Below, piece after piece: positions 51,501 to 60,516 of a stretch of DNA of 64,000 bases. The notes under the pieces were generated by a model. That model was not told the origin of the DNA. It saw nothing but the letters and a program-made list of their open reading frames with translations, and made no database searches. The stretch is from Emticicia soli (GTDB lineage Bacteria > Bacteroidota > Bacteroidia > Cytophagales > Spirosomataceae), in NCBI RefSeq assembly GCF_037860775.1, contig NZ_JBBEWC010000016.1, positions 46,769 through 110,768 of the forward strand, given 5' to 3'. The translations under genes were made by a program, and so were the position numbers. Positions within the stretch are counted from its first letter, which is position 1, and each line of letters begins with the position of its first letter.

Positions 51501-51609
51501 TATGGTAAAAAGATTCAGGATCGGTATACGCAATTGTGTTTTGGGCATAAGATTGAAAGCCCATATTTAGTAAGCTAGAGACGGTGGTGATAATAATCGT
51601 CTTTTTCAT
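48598..51609 (-). CDS. Large periplasmic TPR protein
   Basis: This protein is 1003 aa from the ATG at 51609, which gives a signal peptide (MKKTIIITTVSSLLNMGFQS, cleaved near YAQ). Nearly all the rest is TPR helices, with some 20 repeats such as YNRAIQYLEKAVKANSTS, YAQAITYIEGLKKRSPKL, YKQAANYFKDFIKVRKDE and DFTRAEEEFKKTIAMAKD. It is the first gene of a leftward cluster ending with folC. A scaffold role at the outer membrane is likely. I do not claim it is a known gliding or BamD-type protein. Confidence 0.82.
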   Translation of the reverse strand: MKKTIIITTVSSLLNMGFQSYAQNTIAYTDPESFYHKGIELFQKKVYAPSRDEFKHYINATQKSLSANEFNLTNAEYYSALAGLYVKAPDADIEIERFVINHSDHPKAKVIYGDLGNYFYEQGDYNRAIQYLEKAVKANSTSLTALEFKYKLAVSYYQTNDYTKALPLFNEVKSVASDYSIHAYYYSGVINYKNADYNAALSDLKKVESVSPYKTEIPNWIANILYVEKRYDELLAYTEPIIEKPNGRKIDDMCLVTAEVCYFRDDFAKAAKYYDRFRTFRKGTVSNQVTFRHAYSLYKTENYTKAIENFKKIAGQNNELGQQAAYYLGISSLQANDLNAALAAFERAKAATFDKIIQEESQFNYAKVAIDLGNSQQGITELESYLKNYPGGKYEDEASEVMSDVMFDANNYAQAITYIEGLKKRSPKLNAAYQKLAYSQGVLDFNAERYTRAIQYFDKSLTQPIDNELKQNATFWKAEAAYAAKLPEAGEYYRSIISNSSSEALKQKSKYALGYLNYNNKDYKQAANYFKDFIKVRKDESNLQNYEDAIVRIGDSNLAIKNYDEALRYYDLAIKENRTEKDYAMYQKALTLTFLGRNQEALQIFDRIGTQYPNSRLVDDAWFQNASLELDKGNYQSAVNLLSKMVRERPKSSLIPQALLKRALAYGNLKNYEAALTDYKVIVIRYGKTDVAENALLGLQETLNTLGRSEEFSSIIDEYKKSNPDNGSVETLEYETAKNLYLNEKYDKAVTALLKFINNYPRTSNMYEAKYYLADSYYILNDKPNALKYYNQVINDNRTSFVTKSALRAASLEASSKNYKNAITNYRAVIVSSANKRDIVTAWQGLTDAYYFSGNQDSVIVYAREIINNGGNIVMGASNKAQLYIGKAYMAKNDFTRAEEEFKKTIAMAKDNNGAEAQFFIADMQYRSKKYKESIKTAQELAQQFSDFLYWYERGFILIADNYVGLNDYFMAKATLKSIIENSETPETIDLAKKKMKEIENKE

Positions 51610-51879
51610 TGGGTCTTGAATCCCCAACCCCAAGGGGAATATTTTTAAAGGGGGTCAATATTTGGGGTTAGTAATATTGATTATAAAAGCACTTAAGCCA
51701 CTTTTAACCAAAGGTAGCTATTGGAAATAAAAATAAACAATCTAAAAGATAAAAGTTTAATTCAAAGGGAATGCCATTTTTGGTAAAGAAGAAAAAATGG
51801 AGTAATTTCAAGCAAAAAACGTTTGTTTTCAAAAAAAATTGTTTTATTACATCAACAAATCACTTTCCCCGATAACAAA

Positions 51880-53685
51880 ATGCTAAAAAAAACTTATTCC
51901 TTCTTTTTTCTTTTTTTGTTCTTCTCGGTCTCCGTCTTAAATGCACAATCGACCAATATTAACTACTCGCTTTCAATGAATGAACCCTGGACTCATTACT
52001 TCGAAGTATCAATGACTTTGAGTAATATCCAAAAGATAAAAGAGCTTCCACAAAAACAATACGTAGATTTCAAAATGCCGGTATGGACGCCGGGCTCTTA
52101 CCTTGTAAGGGAGTATGCTAAAAATGTAGAAGGCTTTGAGGCATCGGCAGGAGCAAAAAAAATACGTGCCGAGAAAATAAACAAAAACACCTGGCGGGTT
52201 TATTCTGCCGGAGCAAATGAAGTTAAGATTTCATACAAAGTATATGCTTATGAGCTTACAGTAAGAACCAGTTTCTTAGACGATACGCATGGTTACCTAA
52301 ACGGTGCAAGCATTTTTATGTATGTACCTCAATTAAAAAATTCTGCTTCAAAAATTACTATCAAGCCTTATCAGGGATGGAACTCAATTTCAACAGGATT
52401 GAAAAAAGTAGCTGATGCTGAAAACACATATTTTGCTGCCGACTTTGATACTGTGGTTGATAGTCCTATCGAAATTGGTACACATAAGGTATTAAACTTT
52501 GAAATTCAGAATATTCCTCACGCAATAGCAATGTATAGCAATGGCCCTGTTGAATATGATGAAGCAAAAGTAATTGACGCCTACAAAAAAGTGACCCAAG
52601 CAGCCTCAACAGTTGTTGGTGAACATCCCTGCAAAGACTATACGTTTATTATTCACCATTTGCCGGGTATAGGCGGCGGTCTTGAGCACTTGAACTCAAC
52701 AACTTGCCAGACCTCTCCGCTAGCTTATACAACTGATGCAGGTTTTAAAGGTTTTATGGGTTTAATTGCCCATGAGTATTTTCATTTGTGGAACGTAAAA
52801 CGTATCAGACCTTTTGCACTTGGGCCATTTGATTATGATAACGAGAATTATACACACATGCTATGGGTTGCCGAAGGTTTTACTTCATTTTATCAGGAAA
52901 ATATTTTGTTGAGAGCAGGAATTCTCACTCCTGATGAATATCAGAAAAAAGTGGCTGCTTCAATAAGTGGCATTGAAAACCAACCAGGTCAAAAAGTCCA
53001 ATCGGTAGCAGAAGCAAGCTGGGATGCCTGGATTAAATATTATCGTCCGAATGAAAACTCTACTAATAGTACAATTTCTTATTACAATAAAGGTGGTGTA
53101 CTTGGTAGTTTATTAAACCTTTATATTATCGGAGAGACCAAAGGACAAAAGACTTTAGATGATGTGTTTAAGTTACTTTGGACTGAATACTACAAGAAAC
53201 AAGGTCGTGGGTACAAAGACGAAGAGTTTCAGGCAGCATGTGAAAAAGTAGCAGGTAAAAGCATGGATAGTTTCTTTCAGAAATATGTTTGGAGTACTGA
53301 TGCTATCGATTATGACGCTTTCTTTAATTACGTTGGCGTGAAGACTGTAAAAGAGTATGATACCAAAACACCATTCTTAGGTGCAACAGTAATTAACAAT
53401 AAAATTACGACTGTACTCAAAGGTGCATCTGCTTATGCAAGCGGACTTAATGTAAATGATGAGATTCTGGAAATTGATGGAAATAAATATCCTATAGCCA
53501 GCAGCTATATTTCGGATAAACAAGTGGGCGATGTAATTAAAGTAAAAGTAAAAAGATCTGGTCGTGAATTTAGTTATGATGTAAAACTAATGGCTAATCC
53601 GTCAACAAGAATCAAGTTAGAGCGAGTTGAAAATCCAAGCCCTCAACAAGAAGCCTTATACAAAAAATGGCTTTTCATTAAATAA
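51880..53685 (+). CDS. M61 family metallopeptidase with PDZ domain
   Basis: This protein is 601 aa from the ATG at 51880, giving a signal peptide (MLKKTYSFFFLFLFFSVSVL, cleaved near LNAQ). The zinc site is HEYFH (His298, Glu299, His302), with Glu332 in WVAEGFTSFYQE as the third ligand, the gluzincin pattern of glycyl aminopeptidase-like M61 enzymes. A PDZ-like domain follows (FLGATVINNKITTVLKGASA, then GLNVNDEILEIDG). It is probably periplasmic. The specificity for Gly/Ala at N-termini is by family. Confidence 0.9.
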   Translation: MLKKTYSFFFLFLFFSVSVLNAQSTNINYSLSMNEPWTHYFEVSMTLSNIQKIKELPQKQYVDFKMPVWTPGSYLVREYAKNVEGFEASAGAKKIRAEKINKNTWRVYSAGANEVKISYKVYAYELTVRTSFLDDTHGYLNGASIFMYVPQLKNSASKITIKPYQGWNSISTGLKKVADAENTYFAADFDTVVDSPIEIGTHKVLNFEIQNIPHAIAMYSNGPVEYDEAKVIDAYKKVTQAASTVVGEHPCKDYTFIIHHLPGIGGGLEHLNSTTCQTSPLAYTTDAGFKGFMGLIAHEYFHLWNVKRIRPFALGPFDYDNENYTHMLWVAEGFTSFYQENILLRAGILTPDEYQKKVAASISGIENQPGQKVQSVAEASWDAWIKYYRPNENSTNSTISYYNKGGVLGSLLNLYIIGETKGQKTLDDVFKLLWTEYYKKQGRGYKDEEFQAACEKVAGKSMDSFFQKYVWSTDAIDYDAFFNYVGVKTVKEYDTKTPFLGATVINNKITTVLKGASAYASGLNVNDEILEIDGNKYPIASSYISDKQVGDVIKVKVKRSGREFSYDVKLMANPSTRIKLERVENPSPQQEALYKKWLFIK

Positions 53686-53712
53686 GTTAAATATTAAAAA
53701 AGTACAACACCA

Positions 53713-53753
53713 AAAAGGGTTTTGCCGCACAAACAAAACCCTTTTCTTTTTTT
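53713..53753 (+). terminator. Terminator of the M61 gene
   Basis: AAAAGGGTTTTG pairs with CAAAACCCTTTT across a 9-nt loop, followed by CTTTTTTTT. Confidence 0.8.
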
Positions 53754-53968
53754 TATCTTATTTTACTTTAAAAAATATCGGCTAAAATTCTTAAGAAGTG
53801 CTCCTAAAGTTAAATCAAATTACTAAAAATTGGCGAATCGTAATTCTATCAAGAGAAGTAATGCCAAAACCCTTTTGATTTAATTATCTCTACAATGCAG
53901 AATATCAAAAAAGTACAATAACTTTAAATGTTTTAGCGCATTTATCTTATACTCCTCTTATTTTTGTC

Positions 53969-54211
53969 CTAATCTATTGAATCTAGTATTGACTCGAAAT
54001 CCTCTGACATTTCCTTGAAGCGCTTTATCACTTTTTCCATAAAAGTGTCTCCAAGCATCTCTTCAATTTCATCTTCGCCCGAAACATCATACTCATTCAC
54101 TTTATAAGTTTGCTCATACATACCTGCTTCAAACTTTATTATAAATTTATTATTCCAGCCATAAAGTGATGCCTTACAATAATTATTGGGAATTTCTTTT
54201 ATAAATTTCAT
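53969..54211 (-). CDS. Small conserved-looking hypothetical protein
   Basis: This 80-aa protein has a basic-aromatic N-terminal half (MKFIKEIPNNYCKASLYGWN), a strand-rich middle and an acidic helical end (EEMLGDTFMEKVIKRFKEMS). It has no signal peptide or membrane segment. I recognise no named family. It stands alone and faces left; the next gene starts divergently about 100 nt away. Confidence 0.6.
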   Translation of the reverse strand: MKFIKEIPNNYCKASLYGWNNKFIIKFEAGMYEQTYKVNEYDVSGEDEIEEMLGDTFMEKVIKRFKEMSEDFESILDSID

Positions 54212-54313
54212 TGTTGCTATGAAGTTTGTTTTTTCTGATACAATTTTACGGAAGATTTGTGGATTCAGAAAATAAATATCAAAAAATCACACCAAACTAA
54301 CTATACATTAATA

Positions 54314-55354
54314 ATGATAAATACTTTTAATACTTTTAGAAATATTTTAACATTAAGTACTATTTATACTATCTTTTTGGCATCTTGCTCCCGCAGTGAA
54401 AAAGACGCTGAATTATTTTTTATCCAAGGCAATGTAGCTTATACCAAGGGCGATTACTCAAAAGCTATTGACTTTTTCACGGAAGCGATATACAAAACTC
54501 CTTCATTCGCTGATGCTTATAACAACCGAGGCTCAGCCAAATTAGCTCAAGACGATTTAGCCGGAGCAATAGCTGATTTTGAAAAAGCATCATCATTGGA
54601 TAATGACTTCATCTTGGCAAAATACAATTTGGCCGATGCCCTAACTCATACAGATAGGCTTGATGAATCGCTTGCATTACTTAAGACAATTGAAAATAAA
54701 TACAAAGATTCCTCTTTCTACTTTGTTACCCTGAGTAATATTTATATTCAAAAAAATAACTTTTCTGAAGGACAGCAAGTTTTGCAGAAAGCACTTAATC
54801 TAAATATCAAAAATGACAAGGCACTTACTAATCTAGGTTATATTCAGTACCAAGAAAAAAAATATAGTGAAGCAAAAACAAACTTTGAGAAGGCCATAAG
54901 TCTAAACCCTAACCAGGATTTTGCCCTGAATAACCTTAGCTTAGTCTACGCTCAAGAAGGTGATTATGGAAAAGCTATTGAATTAGTAAATAAAGCGTTA
55001 AGTAAAAACAAAAATATACTATACGAAAACAACAAAGGTTTCTATTTATTAAATACTGGCCAGTTGGCTGAAGGGAAAAAACTAATTGATAGAGCACTAG
55101 AACAAAACCCAAACAATGCTTGGGCAATCAGGAATTCGGGCGTATTTGAGCTTTTGAGTAAAAATTCGGCTAAGGCTTTAACTTACTTTGAGCAGGCGGA
55201 CAAACTTGACCCTAATGTTGAGTTACTGAATTACTATCTTGGCGAAACTAACTTAGCCATTGGGAATAAAACAAAAGCTTGCCAATACTGGCATATCGGC
55301 AAGCAGCTGAATGAAGAAAAATCTATTAAAAGGTTAAACGAAATGTGCAAATAG
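54314..55354 (+). CDS. TPR lipoprotein
   Basis: This protein is 346 aa from the ATG at 54314. A lipoprotein signal peptide (TIYTIFLASC) places the lipidated Cys near residue 25. About eight TPRs follow: YSKAIDFFTEAIYKTPSF, LAGAIADFEKASSLDNDF, YSEAKTNFEKAISLNPNQ, YGKAIELVNKALSKNKN and AKALTYFEQADKLDPN. The membrane-anchored scaffold resembles NlpI-type proteins in layout, but its partner is unknown. Its 3' end overlaps the convergent menD gene by 21 nt. Confidence 0.82.
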   Translation: MINTFNTFRNILTLSTIYTIFLASCSRSEKDAELFFIQGNVAYTKGDYSKAIDFFTEAIYKTPSFADAYNNRGSAKLAQDDLAGAIADFEKASSLDNDFILAKYNLADALTHTDRLDESLALLKTIENKYKDSSFYFVTLSNIYIQKNNFSEGQQVLQKALNLNIKNDKALTNLGYIQYQEKKYSEAKTNFEKAISLNPNQDFALNNLSLVYAQEGDYGKAIELVNKALSKNKNILYENNKGFYLLNTGQLAEGKKLIDRALEQNPNNAWAIRNSGVFELLSKNSAKALTYFEQADKLDPNVELLNYYLGETNLAIGNKTKACQYWHIGKQLNEEKSIKRLNEMCK

Positions 55355-57061
55355 CTTTTTATACTCTCTAAAAACCTCAGCACTGATTTCGCCATCTACT
55401 ATTAGCTCCAAAAGTTTGGCTTGATTATCAGGTTTAAAAAATGATTCAAGAGATTTCTCTAATTCTTGCTCATTGCTAACTTGCATGTATTCTACTCCGG
55501 CTTCTTCGCAGGTAAGCTTAGCTGTATAATTTTGTTCGGTTACAAAATAATCTTTCAGCTCAGCTTGCCTGTTTGGGCCATCAATAATCCTGAAAATATT
55601 ACCTCCTTGGTTATTAATCAATACTACTCTCAAATTACCGGGTAGGTAAGTATTCCAAAAGGCATTTCTATCATAAAAGAAAGAAACATCACCAATCAAA
55701 CATATAACTAATCTATTAGTCGATAAGGCATTACCAACTGCTGAACTTAGCGTACCGTCAATCCCGCTTGTTCCCCTATTGGCAAAAATTTCAATATTTG
55801 TGCTGGCTGACAATCCGATGAGATTTGCATATCTGACACTCATACTGTTCCCTAGGTGAAATATTGAATTCTCAGGCGTTTTATCAAGTACATTTTTTAC
55901 AGTTTTGAACTCAGAATATAACGAATTCAATAAAAAATTATCTAATTTCAATACGGATTTTTGATTTGCGGCCTTCCAAAGGGCAAAATACGCATCATTT
56001 TGGTCTTCGTCGTCACCTTCTTTAAACTTCATCAAGTCTAAATCGCCGAATACTGTCTCAAAGAAGTATTGTTCTGAAACTTCTACCTTATGCGTTAAGG
56101 TTTGAAAAGGATCTATCAGCTCAGGATTTTCTTGAATATGAAAATGATAGCGTGGTCGGTACTTTCTTATGAACTGTTTTAAGTTCTTAGAAATGACTGA
56201 CTTGCCACAAGTAACAATTAAATCTGGCGCTAAGGACTCTAAGAAGTTTTCATTTTTAGATGATAGAAAAACATCATGCGCTGAAATCACATTTTCGAAC
56301 GAGACATTAGAAATTATATCACTCAAGACCGGAATACTAAATTCATCTGAAATATTCTTCAGCACCTTCGATAATTGTGATTCTTGCTGCTGGCCAACAA
56401 TAATTAACTTACGCTCACAGCTCTGCCATATTTCATAAAACTTCTCAAAAAATTCATTAGGCAGTTTTTTTACAGTAGATGCATTCTCTATAATCCTGAC
56501 CTGCTTATCAAACCTTACTACCTCATGCTCCGTTGGATAAAATGGCTCACGAATTGGCACATTAATGTGCACTGGACCTTTCGGAAATGATTGGGAAAGA
56601 TTAATGGCTTCGTTCACAACTCGCTCTACTTGCCATACAGCATCAGCATGGTTATAATCCGCCGGCAATGAAAAACTCTTCTTTACATGTTTTCCAAAAA
56701 TATTCTCCTGATAAATAGTCTGCCCATCATATTGATGTATCCACTCTGGCGGGCGGTCGGCAGTTAAAACGAGTAAGGGAATTTCTTGAAAAAAAGCCTC
56801 GGCTACAGCAGGAGCAAAATTATAAGAGGCGGTACCAGAAGTACAAATAAGCGCAACGGTCTCTTTAGTTACCTGAGCAATTCCCAAACCTATAAATCCG
56901 GCAGAGCGCTCATCACTTATACTGTATGTTTTTATTTCTGGGTGCCGAGCCATCGAAATAGTAAGCGCAGCGCTTCTTGAACCCGGACAAAGAATAGCCG
57001 TCTTTACATTTTTTTGAGCGCAGATTTCGGCAATATTGTGTATAGCTTGTAAAATAGCCAT
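55334..57061 (-). CDS. menD: SEPHCHC synthase MenD
   Basis: This 575-aa protein is a ThDP-dependent enzyme with N-terminal TAILCPGSRSAALTISMARH, the E-R-S-A-G-F-I-G-L-G region, TSGTASYNFAPAV, LVLTADRPPEWI, ThDP-binding ANRGTSGIDGTLSSAVGNAL and GDVSFFYDRNAFW. It joins isochorismate and 2-oxoglutarate in menaquinone synthesis. No other men genes are in the window. Its end overlaps the convergent TPR gene by 21 nt. Confidence 0.94.
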   Translation of the reverse strand: MAILQAIHNIAEICAQKNVKTAILCPGSRSAALTISMARHPEIKTYSISDERSAGFIGLGIAQVTKETVALICTSGTASYNFAPAVAEAFFQEIPLLVLTADRPPEWIHQYDGQTIYQENIFGKHVKKSFSLPADYNHADAVWQVERVVNEAINLSQSFPKGPVHINVPIREPFYPTEHEVVRFDKQVRIIENASTVKKLPNEFFEKFYEIWQSCERKLIIVGQQQESQLSKVLKNISDEFSIPVLSDIISNVSFENVISAHDVFLSSKNENFLESLAPDLIVTCGKSVISKNLKQFIRKYRPRYHFHIQENPELIDPFQTLTHKVEVSEQYFFETVFGDLDLMKFKEGDDEDQNDAYFALWKAANQKSVLKLDNFLLNSLYSEFKTVKNVLDKTPENSIFHLGNSMSVRYANLIGLSASTNIEIFANRGTSGIDGTLSSAVGNALSTNRLVICLIGDVSFFYDRNAFWNTYLPGNLRVVLINNQGGNIFRIIDGPNRQAELKDYFVTEQNYTAKLTCEEAGVEYMQVSNEQELEKSLESFFKPDNQAKLLELIVDGEISAEVFREYKKLFAHFV

Positions 57062-57073
57062 AGGAGTCTACAA

Positions 57074-57100
57074 AAAAAGGCACGAGAATCGTACCTTTTT
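57074..57100 (-). terminator. Terminator of rpoD
   Basis: AAAAAGGCACGA pairs with TCGTACCTTTTT (one G-U) around GAA, with a T run in the leftward direction. It separates rpoD from menD. Confidence 0.75.
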
Positions 57101-57128
57101 AAATTATTCTTTGAGTATATAATATATC

Positions 57129-57992
57129 TTATCCTAAATAAGCCTTCAAAGCTTTGCTTCTTGATGTTTGGCGTAAACGACGAATCGCTTTTTCTTTAAT
57201 CTGGCGTACACGTTCACGAGTAAGATTAAATTTCTCACCAATTTCCTCAAGAGTCATTGCTTGCTCACCGTTCAAGCCAAAGTAGTAAGTAATTACTTCT
57301 GCTTCACGTTGGGTAAGTGTCGATAAAGCTCTCATTACTTCTCTACGAAGTGAGTCGTTAATTAAGCCTTGGTCTGGTTTTTCTTCACTATCATTCTCCA
57401 GTACATCCAACAAGCTATTTTCTTCACCTTGTACAAATGGCGCATCGACAGATACATGGCGTCCTGAAATTTTCAATGTATCAATCACCTCTGCAGCTGT
57501 AATCTCAAGAACTTCAGCTAGCTCTTCAGGTGATGGTTCTCTCTCAAATTTTTGCTCCAGGTCTGAAAAAGTCTTAGAAATTTTATTAAGCGAGCCTACA
57601 CGGTTTAATGGTAAACGAACAATACGTGACTGTTCGGCTAACGCCTGAAGTATCGATTGTCGAATCCACCAAACTGCATAAGATATAAATTTGAATCCAC
57701 GTGTTTCATCAAATCTCTGAGCGGCTTTAATCAAACCCAAGTTTCCTTCATTAATTAAATCACCTAACGAAAGTCCTTGGTTCTGGTATTGTTTTGCAAC
57801 AGACACCACAAAACGTAAGTTTGCTTTTGTTAAACGTTCCAAAGAAAGCTGGTCTCCATCACGGATTTTTTGAGCAAGTATTACTTCCTCATCAGGAGTT
57901 AGCAAATCAACCTTTCCAATTTCTTGTAAATATTTATCAAGAGACTGACTCTCCCGATTGGTAATTTGCTTACTAATTTTTAGCTGGCGCAT
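57129..57992 (-). CDS. rpoD: RNA polymerase primary sigma factor RpoD/SigA
   Basis: This 287-aa protein has the short Bacteroidota form without region 1.1. Region 1.2 starts ESQSLDKYLQEIGKVDLLT, region 2 has LGDLINEGNLGLIKAAQRFD and FKFISYAVWWIRQSILQAL, region 3 starts RIVRLPLNRVGSLNKI, and region 4 ends with the HTH MTLEEIGEKFNLTRERVRQIKEKAI. This factor reads the TTG/TAnnTTTG promoters seen through the window. Confidence 0.95.
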   Translation of the reverse strand: MRQLKISKQITNRESQSLDKYLQEIGKVDLLTPDEEVILAQKIRDGDQLSLERLTKANLRFVVSVAKQYQNQGLSLGDLINEGNLGLIKAAQRFDETRGFKFISYAVWWIRQSILQALAEQSRIVRLPLNRVGSLNKISKTFSDLEQKFEREPSPEELAEVLEITAAEVIDTLKISGRHVSVDAPFVQGEENSLLDVLENDSEEKPDQGLINDSLRREVMRALSTLTQREAEVITYYFGLNGEQAMTLEEIGEKFNLTRERVRQIKEKAIRRLRQTSRSKALKAYLG

Positions 57993-58197
57993 ATTAAGTT
58001 AGTGAACAGTTTTGTTAAAAAGTCTTATAAAACTTTAATCTTAAGGGTACTTATCAAAACAAGAAACGATTTCTTTAATAACGCTTAAAATCTATTGTTT
58101 TCTTATTATATGAACAATTAATTTTTGTTAACGGTTCTACTACGTTAATAACTGTTTCACGCAATTAATTGTTCATATTTCGTCCTATACTTAGAGG

Positions 58198-60330
58198 TTA
58201 ATTACTTTTAGGCGGTCTTGGTAAAAGTACTTTTCTTGAGAGTCTGAACTTACCTGTTTTAGGGTCTACTTCAAGAAGTTTTACTTGTAGTTCTTCTCCA
58301 ATTTCAAGAACACCATCCATACTCGGAAGACGATCCCACGAAATTTCAGAAATGTGCAATAAACCTTCTTTACCAGGCAAGAATTCAACAAAGGCACCAA
58401 AAGGTTGAATTGATTTTACTTTTGCATCATACACTGAACCAACCTCTGGCTGTGCTACAATACCGTAAACTCGTTTCTTTGCTTTCTCCATGCTTTCGCC
58501 ATTAGATGAGAAGATCGAAACGTAACCTTTACCGTCTTTTTCTTCAATGGTAATTGTTGCACCTGACTCTCTTTGAATCTCTTGAACAATTTTACCGCCA
58601 GGTCCAATTACCGCACCAATAAATTCTTTCTCGATTACGATAGTAAATGCTCTCGGTGTATGAGGTTTTAAATCTGGTCTTGGTGCTTCAAGGGCTTCTT
58701 TCATTTTACCCAAAATATGGATACGGCCTTGTTTTGCTTGCATAAGTGCTTGCTCAAGAACCTCGAAAGACAAACCACCAATTTTTATATCCATCTGGCA
58801 AGCAGTAATACCATCTTCTGTTCCGGTTACTTTAAAGTCCATATCTCCAAGATGGTCTTCATCACCTAGAATGTCAGACAATACTGCCCATTTACCAGTC
58901 TCATTATTTGTGATTAAGCCCATAGCAATTCCTGAAATCGGAGCTTTAATTGGTACTCCGGCATCCATTAAGGCTAAACATCCGGCGCAAACTGTTGCCA
59001 TTGATGATGAACCATTTGATTCAAGGATGTCAGAAACTACACGAATTGTATATGGGTTTTCAGTATCTGGCGGAAGGATTTTTTTCAGTGAGCGCATGGC
59101 TAAGTTACCATGTCCAATCTCGCGTCGTCCCGGACCTCTGTTTGGTTTTACTTCTCCTGTAGAGAATCCCGGAAAATTATAATGCAAGAAGAATTTGCTA
59201 TAACCAGATGTCATAACCTGGTCTACTATCATTTCATCGAGCTTGGTTCCTAGGGTTGCAGTTGTCAAAGATTGCGTTTCACCACGTGTAAACAAAGCTG
59301 CACCATGCGCAGATGGCAAGTAGTCAACCTCACAAACAATTGGACGAATCTCATCTAACTGGCGTCCATCAAGTCTTTTACGCTCATCTAAAACCAGATT
59401 TCTTGAAGCATAATATTGAATATCGCCATAGTAAGTTTTAGCAAAGCCCTTTTTCGCTGCTAATTCTTCTTCTGTAAAAGTAGCCAAGAACTCATCTAAA
59501 ATTGCTCCGAACTTCTCTTTTCGTACATCTTTTTGGTTACTACCTAGCTGGCAAACAGCATATACTTTGTCATACAATTCTTTATACATGCGTTCTTTTA
59601 ACTCTTCGTCATGTACTTCATGATTGTACTCTCTTTTTTCAGTTTTACCTACTTCTGTTTCAAACTCTTTCAATGCAGTTACCTGAATCTTGATAGCATC
59701 ATGCGCTATACGCAATGCTTCAATCATTTCTTCTTCTGAACACTGATCGGCTTCACCTTCAACCATAATAATGTTATCAAGCGTACCTGCAACAATAAGA
59801 TCAAGGCTTGCTTTTGCAATTTCAGTAGTTGTTGGATTAACTACATAATTTCCGTCAACTTTAGATACTCTTACTTCTGAGATAGGCCCGTTAAAAGGAA
59901 TATCTGAAACAGCTAAAGCTGCAGACGCCGCCAATGCTGCTAGTGCATCAGGTTGAATCTGAGAATCGGCAGAGATTAAAATTACGTTTACTTGTACTTC
60001 GGCATGATAGTTTTCTGGGAAGATAGGTCTTAGTGCGCGGTCTATTAAACGGCTTATAAGTATTTCGTTGTCAGATAAACGGCCTTCACGGCGTTGGAAA
60101 CTTCCTGGAATTTTACCTGCAGAACCAAATTTTTCTTGGTAGTCAACAGAAAGTGGTAAGAAATCAGTACCTTCTTTGTGCTCTTTAGCAGCAACAACGG
60201 TAGCTAATAGCATAGCATTTCCTGATCTTACTACTACCGAACCGTCGGCTTGTCTTGCTAGTTTTCCTGTTTCAAGGCTAATCACTTTGCCATCAGGCAT
60301 TTCGATGGTCTTCGAGTGAATGTTAAACAT
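58198..60330 (-). CDS. pnp: Polyribonucleotide nucleotidyltransferase
   Basis: This protein is 710 aa from the ATG at 60330 (MFNIHSKTIEMPDGKVIS). It has two RNase PH domains (FLPLSVDYQEKFGSAGKIPG and LFTRGETQSLTTATLG, RSLKKILPP), a KH domain (FIGAVIGPGGKIVQEIQRES) and an S1 domain (GSVYDAKVKSIQPFGAFVEF). It degrades RNA 3'-5' phosphorolytically in the degradosome. It follows rpsO, the common order, behind a strong hairpin. Confidence 0.96.
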   Translation of the reverse strand: MFNIHSKTIEMPDGKVISLETGKLARQADGSVVVRSGNAMLLATVVAAKEHKEGTDFLPLSVDYQEKFGSAGKIPGSFQRREGRLSDNEILISRLIDRALRPIFPENYHAEVQVNVILISADSQIQPDALAALAASAALAVSDIPFNGPISEVRVSKVDGNYVVNPTTTEIAKASLDLIVAGTLDNIIMVEGEADQCSEEEMIEALRIAHDAIKIQVTALKEFETEVGKTEKREYNHEVHDEELKERMYKELYDKVYAVCQLGSNQKDVRKEKFGAILDEFLATFTEEELAAKKGFAKTYYGDIQYYASRNLVLDERKRLDGRQLDEIRPIVCEVDYLPSAHGAALFTRGETQSLTTATLGTKLDEMIVDQVMTSGYSKFFLHYNFPGFSTGEVKPNRGPGRREIGHGNLAMRSLKKILPPDTENPYTIRVVSDILESNGSSSMATVCAGCLALMDAGVPIKAPISGIAMGLITNNETGKWAVLSDILGDEDHLGDMDFKVTGTEDGITACQMDIKIGGLSFEVLEQALMQAKQGRIHILGKMKEALEAPRPDLKPHTPRAFTIVIEKEFIGAVIGPGGKIVQEIQRESGATITIEEKDGKGYVSIFSSNGESMEKAKKRVYGIVAQPEVGSVYDAKVKSIQPFGAFVEFLPGKEGLLHISEISWDRLPSMDGVLEIGEELQVKLLEVDPKTGKFRLSRKVLLPRPPKSN

Positions 60331-60471
60331 TTTTAGTTTAAGTATTAGACCACGTTTCCGCTTTCGACGTGGTAATTTTATATCCGATATTCCGCGGGGA
60401 TATTCCAAGAATCTTTAAAATTCACTTTCAAAGCCTTGAAACTATATAAGTTTTTTAGTTTTGCTTATAAA
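60331..60471 (-). promoter_or_regulatory. pnp leader with hairpin and direct repeat
   Basis: ACCACGT and ACGTGGT (60350-60374) form a hairpin, and GATATTCC occurs twice around GCGGG near 60386-60406. In other bacteria the pnp leader is a target of autoregulation by PNPase; here that is inference only. Confidence 0.35.
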
Positions 60472-60509
60472 AGACAATCAGAGAATGATGTCTCATTCTC
60501 TGATTGTCT
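60472..60509 (-). terminator. Hairpin between rpsO and pnp
   Basis: A perfect 17-bp stem (60472-60488 with 60493-60509, core CAATCAGAGAATGA) has a 4-nt loop. It lies just after the rpsO stop; only a weak T run follows leftward (TTTTATAAG). Confidence 0.7.
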
Positions 60510-60516
60510 AGTAAAA

